Of a DNA stretch of 38,448 nt, positions 10,210 to 18,882 are shown piece by piece. Every line of letters starts with the position of its first letter. Within the stretch, counting starts at the first letter, position 1. The notes beneath the pieces were generated by a model. That model was not told where the DNA came from, ran no database searches, and was given only the letters and a program-made list of their open reading frames with translations. The position numbers and the translations under genes are program-made. The stretch covers positions 1 to 38,448 of the forward strand of contig CAILAY010000158.1 of the NCBI GenBank assembly GCA_903832285.1, read 5' to 3'. Origin of the DNA: an uncultured beta proteobacterium. GTDB taxonomy: Bacteria > Pseudomonadota > Gammaproteobacteria > Burkholderiales > Burkholderiaceae_C.

Positions 10210-11763
10210 ATGACCATCCGAATTCTCCAGACCGACTTGATCGAGTCGGTTGCCGCAGCACTGCAGTACATCAGCTACTACCACCCTGCAGATTACATCG
10301 TCCATCTGGCGCGCGCCTACGAGCGTGAGCAGAGTCCCGCCGCGAAGGATGCGATCGCGCAAATACTGACCAATTCCAAGATGAGCGCCATGGGACACCG
10401 ACCCATGTGTCAGGACACCGGCATCGTGAACGTGTTTCTCAAACTCGGCATGAACGTGCGCCTGGACGGTTTCACCGGCAGCCTGGACGATGCCATCAAC
10501 GAAGGTGTGCGCCGTGCCTACAACCACCCCGACAACACACTGCGCGCCAGCGTCGTGGCTGACCCGCAGTTCGAGCGCAAGAACACCAGGGACAACACGC
10601 CGGCAGTGATCTTCACTGAGATCGTTCCCGGCGATACGCTTGAAGTCACGGTCGCGGCCAAGGGCGGCGGCAGCGAGAACAAGAGCAAATTGGCGATGCT
10701 CAACCCCGGTGATTCGGTCGTCGATTGGGTGCTCAAGACCGTGCCCACCATGGGAGCGGGCTGGTGCCCGCCGGGCATGCTGGGCATCGGCATTGGCGGC
10801 ACGGCAGAAAAGGCCATGCTGATGGCCAAGGAAAGCCTGATGGACGCACTCGACATGCACGAGCTTCAGGCCAAAGCCGCTGCTGGTGACAAGCTCACGC
10901 AGACCGAACAGTTGCGCCTGGAACTGTATGAGAAGGTGAACGCGCTGGGCATAGGCGCCCAGGGCTTGGGTGGGCTCACGACCGTGCTGGACATCAAGAT
11001 CAAGATGTATCCGACGCACGCCGCGAGCAAGCCGGTGGCACTGATTCCGAACTGCGCAGCCACGCGGCATGCGCATTTCGTGCTTGATGGCAGCGGTCCG
11101 GTTTATCTCGATCCACCAAGCCTGGACACTTGGCCCAAGGTCGAGTGGCAACCCGACACGAATAAGAGCCAGCGCGTCAATCTGGACTCCCTCACCCCGG
11201 CGCAAGTGGCAGCCTGGAAGCCGGGAGAAACGCTGCTGCTCAACGGCAGGATGCTGACCGGCCGCGACGCCGCACACAAACGCATCCAGGACATGCTCGC
11301 CAAGGGAGAGCCCCTACCCGTGGACTTCAAGAACCGCGTGATCTACTACGTCGGACCCGTCGACCCGGTGAAGGGCGAAGCGGTGGGGCCGGCCGGACCG
11401 ACCACTGCCACGCGCATGGACGGATTCACCGAAATGATGCTGAGCCAGACCGGTTTGATCGCCATGATCGGCAAGGCCGAACGCGGACCGGTCGCGATCG
11501 AAGCCATCAAGAAGCACCACAGCGCCTACTTGATGGCCGTCGGCGGCGCAGCTTATCTGGTATCAAAGGCGATCAAGACCGCGAAGGTCGTCGGCTTTGC
11601 CGATCTGGGAATGGAGGCGATCTACGAATTCGACGTGGTCGACATGCCCGTCACGGTCGCCGTCGACTCGGGTGGAACCAGCGTCCACATCACGGGACCG
11701 GCACAGTGGCAACAACGCATAGCCACCGGTGAATTCAAGAACATTCCTGTGACCGCGGCCTGA
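10210..11763 (+). CDS. Fumarate hydratase class I, [4Fe-4S]
   Basis: A 517-residue iron-sulfur fumarase (FumA/FumB type) interconverting fumarate and malate in the TCA cycle. The three cluster cysteines are visible: Cys67 in PMCQDTG, Cys186 in MGAGWCPPGMLGIG and Cys282 in IPNCAATRH; the 119-residue spacing between the first two and 96 between the last two fit class I enzymes. The N-terminal alpha domain and C-terminal beta domain (GPTTATRMDGFTEMML, KKHHSAYLMAVGGAAYLVSKAIK) are fused in one chain, as in bacterial FumA. The ATG follows GGAATACCACC, a modest ribosome binding site. It ends opposite mshN with a nested inverted repeat in the 74-bp gap. Class I enzymes are oxygen-sensitive; whether a class II fumC also exists cannot be seen here. 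Confidence 0.95.
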   Translation: MTIRILQTDLIESVAAALQYISYYHPADYIVHLARAYEREQSPAAKDAIAQILTNSKMSAMGHRPMCQDTGIVNVFLKLGMNVRLDGFTGSLDDAINEGVRRAYNHPDNTLRASVVADPQFERKNTRDNTPAVIFTEIVPGDTLEVTVAAKGGGSENKSKLAMLNPGDSVVDWVLKTVPTMGAGWCPPGMLGIGIGGTAEKAMLMAKESLMDALDMHELQAKAAAGDKLTQTEQLRLELYEKVNALGIGAQGLGGLTTVLDIKIKMYPTHAASKPVALIPNCAATRHAHFVLDGSGPVYLDPPSLDTWPKVEWQPDTNKSQRVNLDSLTPAQVAAWKPGETLLLNGRMLTGRDAAHKRIQDMLAKGEPLPVDFKNRVIYYVGPVDPVKGEAVGPAGPTTATRMDGFTEMMLSQTGLIAMIGKAERGPVAIEAIKKHHSAYLMAVGGAAYLVSKAIKTAKVVGFADLGMEAIYEFDVVDMPVTVAVDSGGTSVHITGPAQWQQRIATGEFKNIPVTAA

Positions 11764-11780
11764 TCGTTACTGACTTTCGC

Positions 11781-11826
11781 CAACTTTCATGCATCCGTTG
11801 CGAGGCGCAACGAGCCTTGAAAGTTG
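11781..11826. repeat. Nested inverted repeat between convergent fumarase and mshN
   Basis: Outer arms CAACTTTCA (11781-11789) and TGAAAGTTG (11818-11826), perfect over 9 bp, enclose an inner perfect 7-bp hairpin CGTTGCG (11796-11802) and CGCAACG (11806-11812) with a 3-nt loop AGG. There is no T-run on either side. It is symmetrically placed between two convergent genes, so a role in 3'-end definition or folding of both messages is likely. Confidence 0.7.
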
Positions 11827-11837
11827 AACAGCTCACG

Positions 11838-12896
11838 TTAACGCAATACAACCCCTTGTAGGCGCAGGTAGGACTCGACTTCAGGGCTTAGGGCACCACG
11901 CTCGCGCGCCTGCTCAGCCAGTTCAGCGGCCTGCGTCGTGTGTCCGTCCGCTGCCAGAGAGACTGCGGCCCCCAGCATCCAGCGTGCCTCGCCGGGCCGC
12001 AATTTGAGCGCCGTCAAATAGGCCTGAACCGATTCGGCGTGCCGTCCGAGACGCTGCGCCGTGTTGCCGCGCAAGGCCCAGACCTCGGGTTGATTTGCCA
12101 GCAGGGGTTCAAGCCGCTGCAATAAGTCCATGGCTTCGGCTGCGTGACCTTGGGACAGTTCCATGCGCGTGAGTTCCCGCACAGCCTGGGACAAAAGCAC
12201 CGTCGATTCACCTGCCGCCGCCGACCGCTCCAACGCGACGACGGCGTCGCGAAGCAGCCGCAACGCCGCATCCCGCGAACCCTGCTCCCAAAGGGACTGA
12301 GCTTGGGTCCTGACTTCCGCGGCCACCTGGGCTCGGCTGGGCTGCGCAAGCACCGGTTCGCGCTCGCGGGGCGTGGCCAGCGCAGTCTGCATCGGTGCCG
12401 CCACCGGTGCGGCTGAAGCAGCCAAGGCGGGCGTCGCACTTTTCGTTCGCGCTATTGCGGGGCCGGTCGCATCGGCACCCCGCTCCGATGAAACAGTGGC
12501 TGGGGTCGCCACCGTCGATTTCGGTCTTGCCGCGGTGCTGGCGGCCGCGGGCCCCGCTGCGGCCGCGGGGGACGCTGCGCCCACCGGCGGCGCAACAGCC
12601 GGTGCCAGACGTATTGCGACGGACTCGCCAGCGGGCGCCGTGCTTGCCACGACCGGATCGGCAGAACGGGTCATCGGCAGCCATGCCAGCAACGATGCGA
12701 GTGCAATCACAGACCCCAAGATAACAACGACAAGCACTCGCCGTGGTCCCCCTGACCGGCGGCCTGTGGGCGAAGTTGGGTTCACGCTCACCGTATCGCG
12801 CGTGATATCGCGCAGGGCTGAATCGGTCGACACTGCGGCTTGGCCGGTTTTCTGGCGCTTATCGAGGTCGCGCAGCATTTGGTTGATGACGCTCAC
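11838..12896 (-). CDS. mshN: MSHA biogenesis protein MshN (TPR)
   Basis: A 352-residue bitopic inner-membrane protein of the mannose-sensitive haemagglutinin type IV pilus assembly set. The N-terminus SVINQMLRDLDKRQ is the family hallmark; one transmembrane helix follows at about residues 53-73 (VLVVVILGSVIALASLLAW), then a long Ala/Pro/Thr-rich linker to about residue 190, and a C-terminal TPR region (AEAMDLLQRLEPLLANQPEVWALRGNTAQRLG...). Start is GTG at 12894-12896, overlapping the mshM stop as GTGA. It is the last gene of the operon here; in classical MSHA loci mshE and mshG follow, but here the convergent fumarase does. Confidence 0.88.
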   Translation of the reverse strand: MSVINQMLRDLDKRQKTGQAAVSTDSALRDITRDTVSVNPTSPTGRRSGGPRRVLVVVILGSVIALASLLAWLPMTRSADPVVASTAPAGESVAIRLAPAVAPPVGAASPAAAAGPAAASTAARPKSTVATPATVSSERGADATGPAIARTKSATPALAASAAPVAAPMQTALATPREREPVLAQPSRAQVAAEVRTQAQSLWEQGSRDAALRLLRDAVVALERSAAAGESTVLLSQAVRELTRMELSQGHAAEAMDLLQRLEPLLANQPEVWALRGNTAQRLGRHAESVQAYLTALKLRPGEARWMLGAAVSLAADGHTTQAAELAEQARERGALSPEVESYLRLQGVVLR

Positions 12897-13828
12897 GAAG
12901 CTTCCCCCGATCGATGGCTTTCAAGGACCAAATTCCGGCGAGCCGGTGCGCGCCGCCAGAAAAGGAGTTCGGCCAGTCCCGATTTCACCCGCCCCCAAAT
13001 CGAGCGTCGCCGCACAGCCGGTGTATCGGCTGCCGCAAGGTGCACGTGCCGTACCGTCACGCGATGCAGGTTTTCCCCATAAGCCAGCATCAGGCACTTG
13101 TGCGCCAACACGTTGATCAACCGCGGCACGCCACCGCTGTACTGCGCCAAGGCATTGGCAGCGGCAGGCTCGAACACCAATAGATCCGTGTTCTCACCGA
13201 GCGCGGCAGTTCCCAATCGGTGCGCCAGGTAAGACGGTACGCGATCGGCCAACATCGGACCCAGATATTCGCTGAAGGTGATGCGCTGCAGCAGTTGCCG
13301 AATTTCCGGTCGAGCGAGCTTTTCATCCAGTTCCGGCTGACCCAGCAACACCAGTTGCAGCAGCTTTCGTTTCTCGGTCTCAAGATTCGACAACAGCCGC
13401 AAACTCTCCACCGTGCGCAAAGGAATCGCCTGCGCCTCATCGATGCAGACCACAACCCCGCGCCCGCGTTGGGCATGCGCCAAAAGGCCATCCCGCAACA
13501 TGGTGAGGACGTGATGCCGGGTCGCCGAAGCCGGTATTTCCAGAGACAATTCCTGCGCCAGTGCGGCCAACAAGTCGTCAGGTCCCATATCCGGGTTCGG
13601 AATGTAGGCCGTGACGTATTCGTCGCGCAGCAGGCTCAAAAGCTGTCGGCACAGCACGGTCTTTCCGCAACCGACCTCGCCCACGACTTTCAGGAAACCC
13701 TCGCCGCTGCGCAGTGCCACCACAAGGGTGTTCAGCGCCGCCTGTACGCCCTCATGCGGATAGAAGAAGCTCGTGTCCGGAGTGATCGCAAAAGGCATCT
13801 CCCGCAGCGAAAAATGCCGCAGGTACAT
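12893..13828 (-). CDS. mshM: MSHA biogenesis ATPase MshM (ExeA-like AAA)
   Basis: A 311-residue AAA ATPase of the ExeA/GspA-like family that helps assemble the secretin in type II secretion and MSHA systems. It begins MYLRHFSLREMPFAITPDTSFFY-like, as in ExeA relatives. Walker A GEVGCGKT is at 50-57 and Walker B VVVCIDEAQ at 125-133, followed by SNLETEKRKLLQLVLLGQPEL and the sensor-2 region SGGVPRLINVLAHKCLMLAY. No transmembrane helix is evident, unlike ExeA. Its start overlaps the mshL stop by one base (TGATG) and its end overlaps the mshN start by four, so mshL, mshM and mshN are tightly coupled. Confidence 0.9.
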   Translation of the reverse strand: MYLRHFSLREMPFAITPDTSFFYPHEGVQAALNTLVVALRSGEGFLKVVGEVGCGKTVLCRQLLSLLRDEYVTAYIPNPDMGPDDLLAALAQELSLEIPASATRHHVLTMLRDGLLAHAQRGRGVVVCIDEAQAIPLRTVESLRLLSNLETEKRKLLQLVLLGQPELDEKLARPEIRQLLQRITFSEYLGPMLADRVPSYLAHRLGTAALGENTDLLVFEPAAANALAQYSGGVPRLINVLAHKCLMLAYGENLHRVTVRHVHLAAADTPAVRRRSIWGRVKSGLAELLFWRRAPARRNLVLESHRSGEAS

Positions 13829-15690
13829 CAGGGTGCGGCAGCCGGTTGACGCGCTGCGTCGGCACCACCGTCCATGCGGATGACGCGATTGCGGACATTG
13901 TCAAGCTCTTCCACGCCCGATGGCAGGCGGCGGGTTTGTTGTTCCCAATCCTGTGCCGTGCGCACGATGGACGGCTTGATCAGCACCACCAATTCCTTCT
14001 TCGCCGCCGTGTTCGCACGATTGCCCAGCAGAGATGACAGAAACGGTACATCGGTGGACCCTGGCATGCCGGATGAAGCGCGGCTGGACTCCATTTGCAT
14101 CAGCCCGCCGATCGCAACGATGTTGCCGTCCAGCAACCGCACCATGGTGTCGGACTCGTTCACGCTGCTCGACGGCAGCGGCAGTTGATAATTTCCCGCA
14201 GCCCCCAGGTTGATCTGCTTGACGATTTCCGTGACCGTCGTTACAGACGGGTGAATATGCAGCGTGATGTTGTTGGCCTCATCGATCTGCGGCGTCACAT
14301 CCAGCGCAATCCCGGAAAAGAAGGGCGTCAACGTCAGCGATGGCATGGTGGGCGCTGTACCGGATCCGTTCGTCACCGTCTGCGCTGCGTTTCCGCCCGA
14401 GACATTGGTGACAAAATAGGCATCTGTCCCCACCTTGAGTACCGCCTTCTGGTTATTCAAGGTGGCAATTCTGGGGCTGGACAGAATCTGCACATCGCCC
14501 CGGGTCTCCAGGAAACCTAGCACCGCCTGGAAACCCGTGGTGGCCAACGCCAGACCAAACATGCCGCCGCCGGTGGTGGGCAATGGCACGCTGTCGGGCA
14601 GCAGCGGTGTCCCGGACCCCGCAGCGAATCCCGGAAGATTGGGCAGCGCACCGTTAGTCAGCACGTTGTTGCTGCCGCCGCCAGTGACTCCGATCGCGCC
14701 CGTGGTCTTGCCGACATTGCGCAACCCCGACCAGTCGATGCCGCTTTGGTAGCCGTCGCTCAATTCCACTTGAACGATCTTGGCTTCCAGCATGACTTGT
14801 CGTTCGACCGCAATGCGGGCGGCCTTGAGGAATTTTTCGACCTGACGCAATTCTTCCGGCATGGCCTTGACCGCCATGATGCCTGCCTGCGGACTGGTGA
14901 ATACGTTGCGTCCCTCTCCCTTGCCGACCATGCCTTTGACCGCCTCTGTCAGTTCCGCCCAGAAATCGGTACGCGAGCTGGTCGAGATCCGGCTGCTCTC
15001 CGGTTGCTGCGAAGCATTGCCGGCGCCAGATGCACCGCTGGCACCGCCTGTCGCGCTGTTTGCGCCGGAGGTACCGGTGTTGGCAGCGCCGTTGCTGCCA
15101 CCCGCACTGGCAACCAGTCCGGCAGACACCCTGAGCTCACTGATGCCCTGGCGCTGAGAATTGGGATAGTTGACAGTAAAGATGCGGGTCTGAAGAGTCG
15201 GCGCGTACACCGTGATGCGACGCCCATCCATCTTGAAGTCGTACCCATAGACATCGCGAATCGACTCCAGCGCCTCTTGCACCGTGACACCGCGCAGCGT
15301 CACAGACAACGTGCCGCTGACATCCGGATGCATCAACATGCTATAGCGGCTGTCGGCAACGAGCGCCAGAAAAACGTCACGCGCCTGCGCGTTGTTCACC
15401 AGCAAGTCCAGCCGCGGCTCTGGCACGGCCGCCACGGCCGGTACCGGCTCCGCCAGCGCCTCGCTCACACGCGCCGGGACTGCAACTGCAGGCGCAGCCT
15501 TCGTGGACGCCGCCGCCTCAGCACGAGCCAACTCGCTGGCCGCCTGTGGCAGGGGGCCACGATTCGACGCACAGCCAGCGAACAAACTGGTGCCCAGTGC
15601 CAGGGAAACCGCCAACGCCAGTCTGAATCCCTTGGCATGGCGTGTCTCCAGAGTGAACTTGGCTGGTATCGATTGATGGCTTGTATGCAT
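13828..15690 (-). CDS. mshL: MSHA pilus secretin MshL (outer-membrane lipoprotein)
   Basis: A 620-residue secretin that forms the outer-membrane channel for the pilus. A lipoprotein signal peptide ends at a lipobox LFAGC with Cys40. A secretin N0/STN-type domain follows (about 90-170, including HPDVSGTLSVTLRGVTVQEALESI), then a Gly/Ala/Ser-rich low-complexity stretch (about 190-230), then the secretin core with VQILSSPRIATLNNQKAVLKVG, DVTPQI and the C-terminal VPFLSSLLGN...KKELVVLIKPSIV signature. The ATG at 15688-15690 is chosen because AGGAA lies about 8 nt upstream; a longer in-frame start at 15747 would run into mshK. It is 35 bp from mshK. Confidence 0.93.
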   Translation of the reverse strand: MHTSHQSIPAKFTLETRHAKGFRLALAVSLALGTSLFAGCASNRGPLPQAASELARAEAAASTKAAPAVAVPARVSEALAEPVPAVAAVPEPRLDLLVNNAQARDVFLALVADSRYSMLMHPDVSGTLSVTLRGVTVQEALESIRDVYGYDFKMDGRRITVYAPTLQTRIFTVNYPNSQRQGISELRVSAGLVASAGGSNGAANTGTSGANSATGGASGASGAGNASQQPESSRISTSSRTDFWAELTEAVKGMVGKGEGRNVFTSPQAGIMAVKAMPEELRQVEKFLKAARIAVERQVMLEAKIVQVELSDGYQSGIDWSGLRNVGKTTGAIGVTGGGSNNVLTNGALPNLPGFAAGSGTPLLPDSVPLPTTGGGMFGLALATTGFQAVLGFLETRGDVQILSSPRIATLNNQKAVLKVGTDAYFVTNVSGGNAAQTVTNGSGTAPTMPSLTLTPFFSGIALDVTPQIDEANNITLHIHPSVTTVTEIVKQINLGAAGNYQLPLPSSSVNESDTMVRLLDGNIVAIGGLMQMESSRASSGMPGSTDVPFLSSLLGNRANTAAKKELVVLIKPSIVRTAQDWEQQTRRLPSGVEELDNVRNRVIRMDGGADAARQPAAAP

Positions 15691-15725
15691 TGAAGTCGTT
15701 CCTACAGTCAAAGGCTGGTATGAGG

Positions 15726-16250
15726 TCAGGGAGCAGTGCTTTTGCACCCGGGGTCTTGAATCAGCGCGGTTGGGCCGCTTCGCGCAGCATTCGATTTCGC
15801 TGCCCCGCCGGCTCGGGTTGCGACACCGGAACCATCGGGCAACACCGCCTTGCGAAGACCACAGCCGGGCTCCGCTTTTGCGGCCCCATGCGGCCGCCGC
15901 AACACGCCAGAATACATACTCACTTTGCGCAATTCACCACCCTCTCGCAACCAGATCTCGGTCTCGCTGATGCGCTCCACAGTGGCGCGCCCCAGTTTGT
16001 CTCCCTTGGCGTACAAACGCGACCCGGCCATCACGAAGGGACGTCCATCCACAACCAGCACGGACAAAGATCGGCCATCGGTGAGCCCCGCCGCCACATC
16101 GCCCGTACCAGGGGAGCCGGCTCGCGCAGGAGCAATTGTGGGGTCACGCAAGGCCTGTGGTTGCGCGCCCTGGCTAGCGTCAGGAATCAGCGCCGCAACC
16201 GCCAGCACAAACGCGAAAAAATACACCCCGGAATTTCGCACGCGATTCAT
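15726..16250 (-). CDS. mshK: MSHA biogenesis protein MshK, long C-terminal tail
   Basis: A 174-residue exported protein assigned mainly by position and by weak family features: an N-terminal signal or anchor segment (VYFFAFVLAVAALIP), RDPTIAP, a small beta domain with VLVVDGRPFVMAGSRLYAKGDKL and ERISETEIWLREGGELRKVSMY, resembling pilus-assembly PilP/MshK-type proteins. After about residue 117 there is a Gly/Ala-rich tail of about 57 residues with two cysteines (PGCGLRK, DPGCK) that MshK proteins usually lack, since they are near 100-120 residues. It overlaps mshJ by 4 nt (ATGA). A sequencing or natural frameshift in the tail cannot be excluded. Confidence 0.75.
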   Translation of the reverse strand: MNRVRNSGVYFFAFVLAVAALIPDASQGAQPQALRDPTIAPARAGSPGTGDVAAGLTDGRSLSVLVVDGRPFVMAGSRLYAKGDKLGRATVERISETEIWLREGGELRKVSMYSGVLRRPHGAAKAEPGCGLRKAVLPDGSGVATRAGGAAKSNAARSGPTALIQDPGCKSTAP

Positions 16251-16897
16251 GGCTGAACTCCGACCAGATACACCTGCAGCGTCAACTGCGGGGGCTGCTT
16301 CTCACTGCTCAACTTCATGTTTCCCCAGCGCAGTGTGGGCAATGCCTGCTCGAGCGTGCGGACGTAGTTCATCAATTCGAGATAGGGGCCGGACACGGTA
16401 AGTTCCAAGCCCTGGCGTCGCACCGAGGCTACAGACCGCTCTGCCGTCGTCGGCGCCAACCCACGTGCGCCGGTCAGGTCACCTGGCAGAGTTGCCGTGC
16501 GCACGAGGGTGAGCCGCTCGTGCTTCCGCAAGAACTGAACCAGCACCTTGGGCAAAGTGTTGCTCTGGTCGCTCAAATTGCTCGCCTCCACAATATCGCG
16601 ATTGATTTGCTCGATCAGCGCCCTGGTCCGCGCGATCTGCTCACGCGCGGCCACACTTGGGTCGAGCCCGGAAGTCGCTTGACCGTGAGCCTGCAACTGC
16701 GCACGCATAGTCTCAAGCTCGGCGTTTTCCCGCGACAACTCGGTGGCCAATTTCCTATGCGCAGTCTGAGCCGGCGAAAGCCAGAACGTGTCCGCCGCCG
16801 CCAGGCAGCAAACCAACGCCACCACCCACAGCAACAAGCGCTCGCGCAATGCCAGCGTGTCAATTCTCGAACACTGCCGATTCCACCATGCCTTCAT
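16247..16897 (-). CDS. mshJ: MSHA biogenesis protein MshJ (PilO-like)
   Basis: A 216-residue bitopic inner-membrane protein comparable to PilO/GspM of the alignment subcomplex. One transmembrane helix near the N-terminus (LLLWVVALVCCLAAADTFWL, about 22-41), a coiled-coil-like stretch (AHRKLATELSRENAELETMRAQLQAHG), then a small ferredoxin-like domain ending LELTVSGPYLELMNYVRTLEQALPTLRWGNMKL and LTLQVYLVGV. It overlaps the PilN-like gene start region and mshK by 4 nt each. Assignment rests on the fold pattern and order mshI-(pilN)-mshJ-mshK-mshL. Confidence 0.85.
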   Translation of the reverse strand: MKAWWNRQCSRIDTLALRERLLLWVVALVCCLAAADTFWLSPAQTAHRKLATELSRENAELETMRAQLQAHGQATSGLDPSVAAREQIARTRALIEQINRDIVEASNLSDQSNTLPKVLVQFLRKHERLTLVRTATLPGDLTGARGLAPTTAERSVASVRRQGLELTVSGPYLELMNYVRTLEQALPTLRWGNMKLSSEKQPPQLTLQVYLVGVQP

Positions 16898-17526
16898 GGA
16901 TGCGCCCCCGATCCAGCTGCGTCAGGTAGGTTGGTCGCACTCACCAGCGAGAATCCCCACACGTTCGCCCCGTCCACGACAGTTCGCTCAACCTTCACGG
17001 CAGCCAGAGACTGACCTTTGAGCAGCGGACTCTGACTCAGACGGGCCACCCATTCGTTGAGGGTCGCAGGCTCAGCGGTGAAACCGTGAACTTCCAGTTG
17101 CCTTTCATCCGCAAGAATCTCGGTGATCCAGACTGCCGTGGGAATACTTTGCGCCACCAGACGCATGCGCGCTGCATGCCCACCTCCCGGTGCAATCAAA
17201 CCGCGGCGCAAATCGTCCAGCAGGGATTGACGTTGCTGCAGCTCCGCTTCCATGATCTTCGATTCCTTCAGGACTGCCTCCGGTCCCGAACTTGCTTCCG
17301 CTGTGCGCGCCTTGATAGCCTTCTGAAGCAACTCCCGTTCGGCATTTCGCGCCGCCAGTTCCCCTTTAAGCGCTTCGCTTGAAGCGTTCAAACTCCAGAC
17401 GCCATACGCGCACAGCGAGCCACCGAGCACCAGGAACAGCAACAATGCCAGCGCCATCGCCTGGCCGGAAAAGTACCGCTTCTGAGTCAGCAGTATGGGT
17501 GTAAATAGATTGATTTGTTGCGGCAT
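16894..17526 (-). CDS. PilN-like MSHA assembly protein
   Basis: A 210-residue bitopic membrane protein. The start MPQQINLFTPILL carries the PilN-type QINLF motif, which in type IV pilus systems binds PilM on the cytoplasmic side. One transmembrane helix follows (MALALLLFLVLGGSLCAYGVWSL, about 24-46), then a coiled coil (about 50-105, rich in Glu/Lys/Gln) and a periplasmic ferredoxin-like domain (VWITEILADERQLEVHGFTAEPATLNEWVARLSQSPL). The ATG at 17524-17526 is chosen because it places the motif at the N-terminus. It begins 17 bp after mshI and overlaps mshJ by 4 nt. Confidence 0.85.
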   Translation of the reverse strand: MPQQINLFTPILLTQKRYFSGQAMALALLLFLVLGGSLCAYGVWSLNASSEALKGELAARNAERELLQKAIKARTAEASSGPEAVLKESKIMEAELQQRQSLLDDLRRGLIAPGGGHAARMRLVAQSIPTAVWITEILADERQLEVHGFTAEPATLNEWVARLSQSPLLKGQSLAAVKVERTVVDGANVWGFSLVSATNLPDAAGSGAHP

Positions 17527-17543
17527 GAATTCACTCAAGTCAT

Positions 17544-18629
17544 TCAGGCATCGCGCAGCAATGCACCAAGCAACGGCCAGCAAAGACTGCGTTCTTCGTC
17601 CAATCCGCCTTCGAACCCAGGGAAATAGGGATCAACATCCATGGCCGTCACATTCATGCCCAGTTCCTGACCCAGCCACTGTGCAAGCTCCTGTGACCGG
17701 GCGCCAGCAAAAACCTTCACGCCATTGAGCGGGACGCTCGACCAGGTTCGCTCCCACAAGTCGAGCGACCGCTGCACCTCCACGACGAACCTTTGCGCGC
17801 GTTCGTCAACGGACGAGGCAACCGACGTCCCAGCCCCGTTAGGCACGCCCCCATAGGACTCGGAAAACGCGCCCTCCATCGAACTCCCGGCAGGAACGTA
17901 CTCCGGCACATACTCCAGTTCGCTGGAAAAGACGTCACCTCCCGCCGAATCTGCGGACACATGGCCCGACCAACGACTTTCGACAAACCCCTGGCCCAGT
18001 TCCATGCGGCGGGAATAGAACAATTCGCCATGAACGCTGATCGTGAGCAACGCCAGGTCACTACCGACGATCACGAGCGCGGCATTGGCCCGTTCTCCCG
18101 ACCCTTCCTTCAGCGCCAACAAACTTTGCATATTGCGCTGAGCGGTATCGTGTACATCGATCACCCGTACCGGACTGTGCAATTTCTCCCCCAACTCGAC
18201 CAATTCACGCACCAGCGCATTGCGTGTCACGACCACGAATAATTGACCGGTTGCACGGACTCGCTCATCACCCACGCGCATCACGTCCAGCGTCAAATCG
18301 TCCACATGGGTGCTGACGAGATCCCTGATCTTCCATCGCGCAGCCGAGCGGATTTCTTCCGGAGGAACCTGCGGCGCTTCAATTTGAAGAAGCTGGTACT
18401 GCTCGGGCCGCAATACGACATGCATAGCAGCACCACCCAACTCGAGCAACTGGATTCGCCGGAGGAACCCATCCACATCATCGGTACCCCGATGTTCTAC
18501 GCCAAATCGTGCGATGTGCCACAACCCATCCGCTGCTCGCGCTGCCCGCACGTACGACAGCGTTGACCCTGTCCAGGAAATAACGAGGTGATCCCCGCCT
18601 GCCCTTGAACCCCATGGCCAGCGCATCAT
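17544..18629 (-). CDS. mshI: MSHA biogenesis protein MshI (PilM-like)
   Basis: A 361-residue cytoplasmic protein, PilM-like in role: with the PilN-like protein next to it and MshJ it would form the inner-membrane alignment complex. Sequence features: MMRWPWGSRAGGDHLVISWTGSTLSYV at the start, PEQYQLLQIEAPQVPPEEIRSAARWKIRDLV, a conserved MshI segment, a variable Glu/Gly/Ser-rich insert (about 245-295), and a C-terminus with QRSLDLWERTWSSVPLNGVKVFAGA. Two adjacent ATGs (18629, 18626) follow GAGGAAGCGACTG, a good ribosome binding site. The frame extends upstream to 18833, but that part runs through the tRNA-Lys terminator. It is the first gene of the leftward MSHA operon. Confidence 0.87.
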   Translation of the reverse strand: MMRWPWGSRAGGDHLVISWTGSTLSYVRAARAADGLWHIARFGVEHRGTDDVDGFLRRIQLLELGGAAMHVVLRPEQYQLLQIEAPQVPPEEIRSAARWKIRDLVSTHVDDLTLDVMRVGDERVRATGQLFVVVTRNALVRELVELGEKLHSPVRVIDVHDTAQRNMQSLLALKEGSGERANAALVIVGSDLALLTISVHGELFYSRRMELGQGFVESRWSGHVSADSAGGDVFSSELEYVPEYVPAGSSMEGAFSESYGGVPNGAGTSVASSVDERAQRFVVEVQRSLDLWERTWSSVPLNGVKVFAGARSQELAQWLGQELGMNVTAMDVDPYFPGFEGGLDEERSLCWPLLGALLRDA

Positions 18630-18831
18630 CAGTCGCTTCCTCGAAAATGACTCGCAACAATGAAGTTTGGATATCCAGGCATGCTTGAACGGGTCAGGGT
18701 AAGTTACTGCAGAAGAACAAGATCCATCAGTGCCGATGATCCGCTTCGTAGCAGGGCGCATTGTCAACCAAAATCCGGCCGCTGATAAGCCTAACACGCA
18801 GCCGCGCGAAAAAATCACGTCCCGTGAATGC
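18630..18831. other. Noncoding gap between tRNA-Lys terminator and mshI
   Basis: About 200 bp with no credible gene. It should contain the mshI promoter. A perfect TTGACA on the minus strand (18762-18767) has no good -10 at 16-18 bp. A 10-bp palindrome TGGATATCCA sits at 18668-18677, about 40 bp before the mshI start. No confident promoter call is made. Confidence 0.4.
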
Positions 18832-18856
18832 AAAAAGCCAACGAAGCGTTGGCTTT
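18832..18856 (-). terminator. Terminator after tRNA-Lys
   Basis: On the minus strand, AAAGCCAACG pairs perfectly over 10 bp with CGTTGGCTTT around a 3-nt loop and runs into TTTTT. It is 27 bp downstream of the tRNA CCA end. Confidence 0.85.
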
Positions 18857-18882
18857 ACCCAGCGCGGCTGGGGCGTCAAAGA

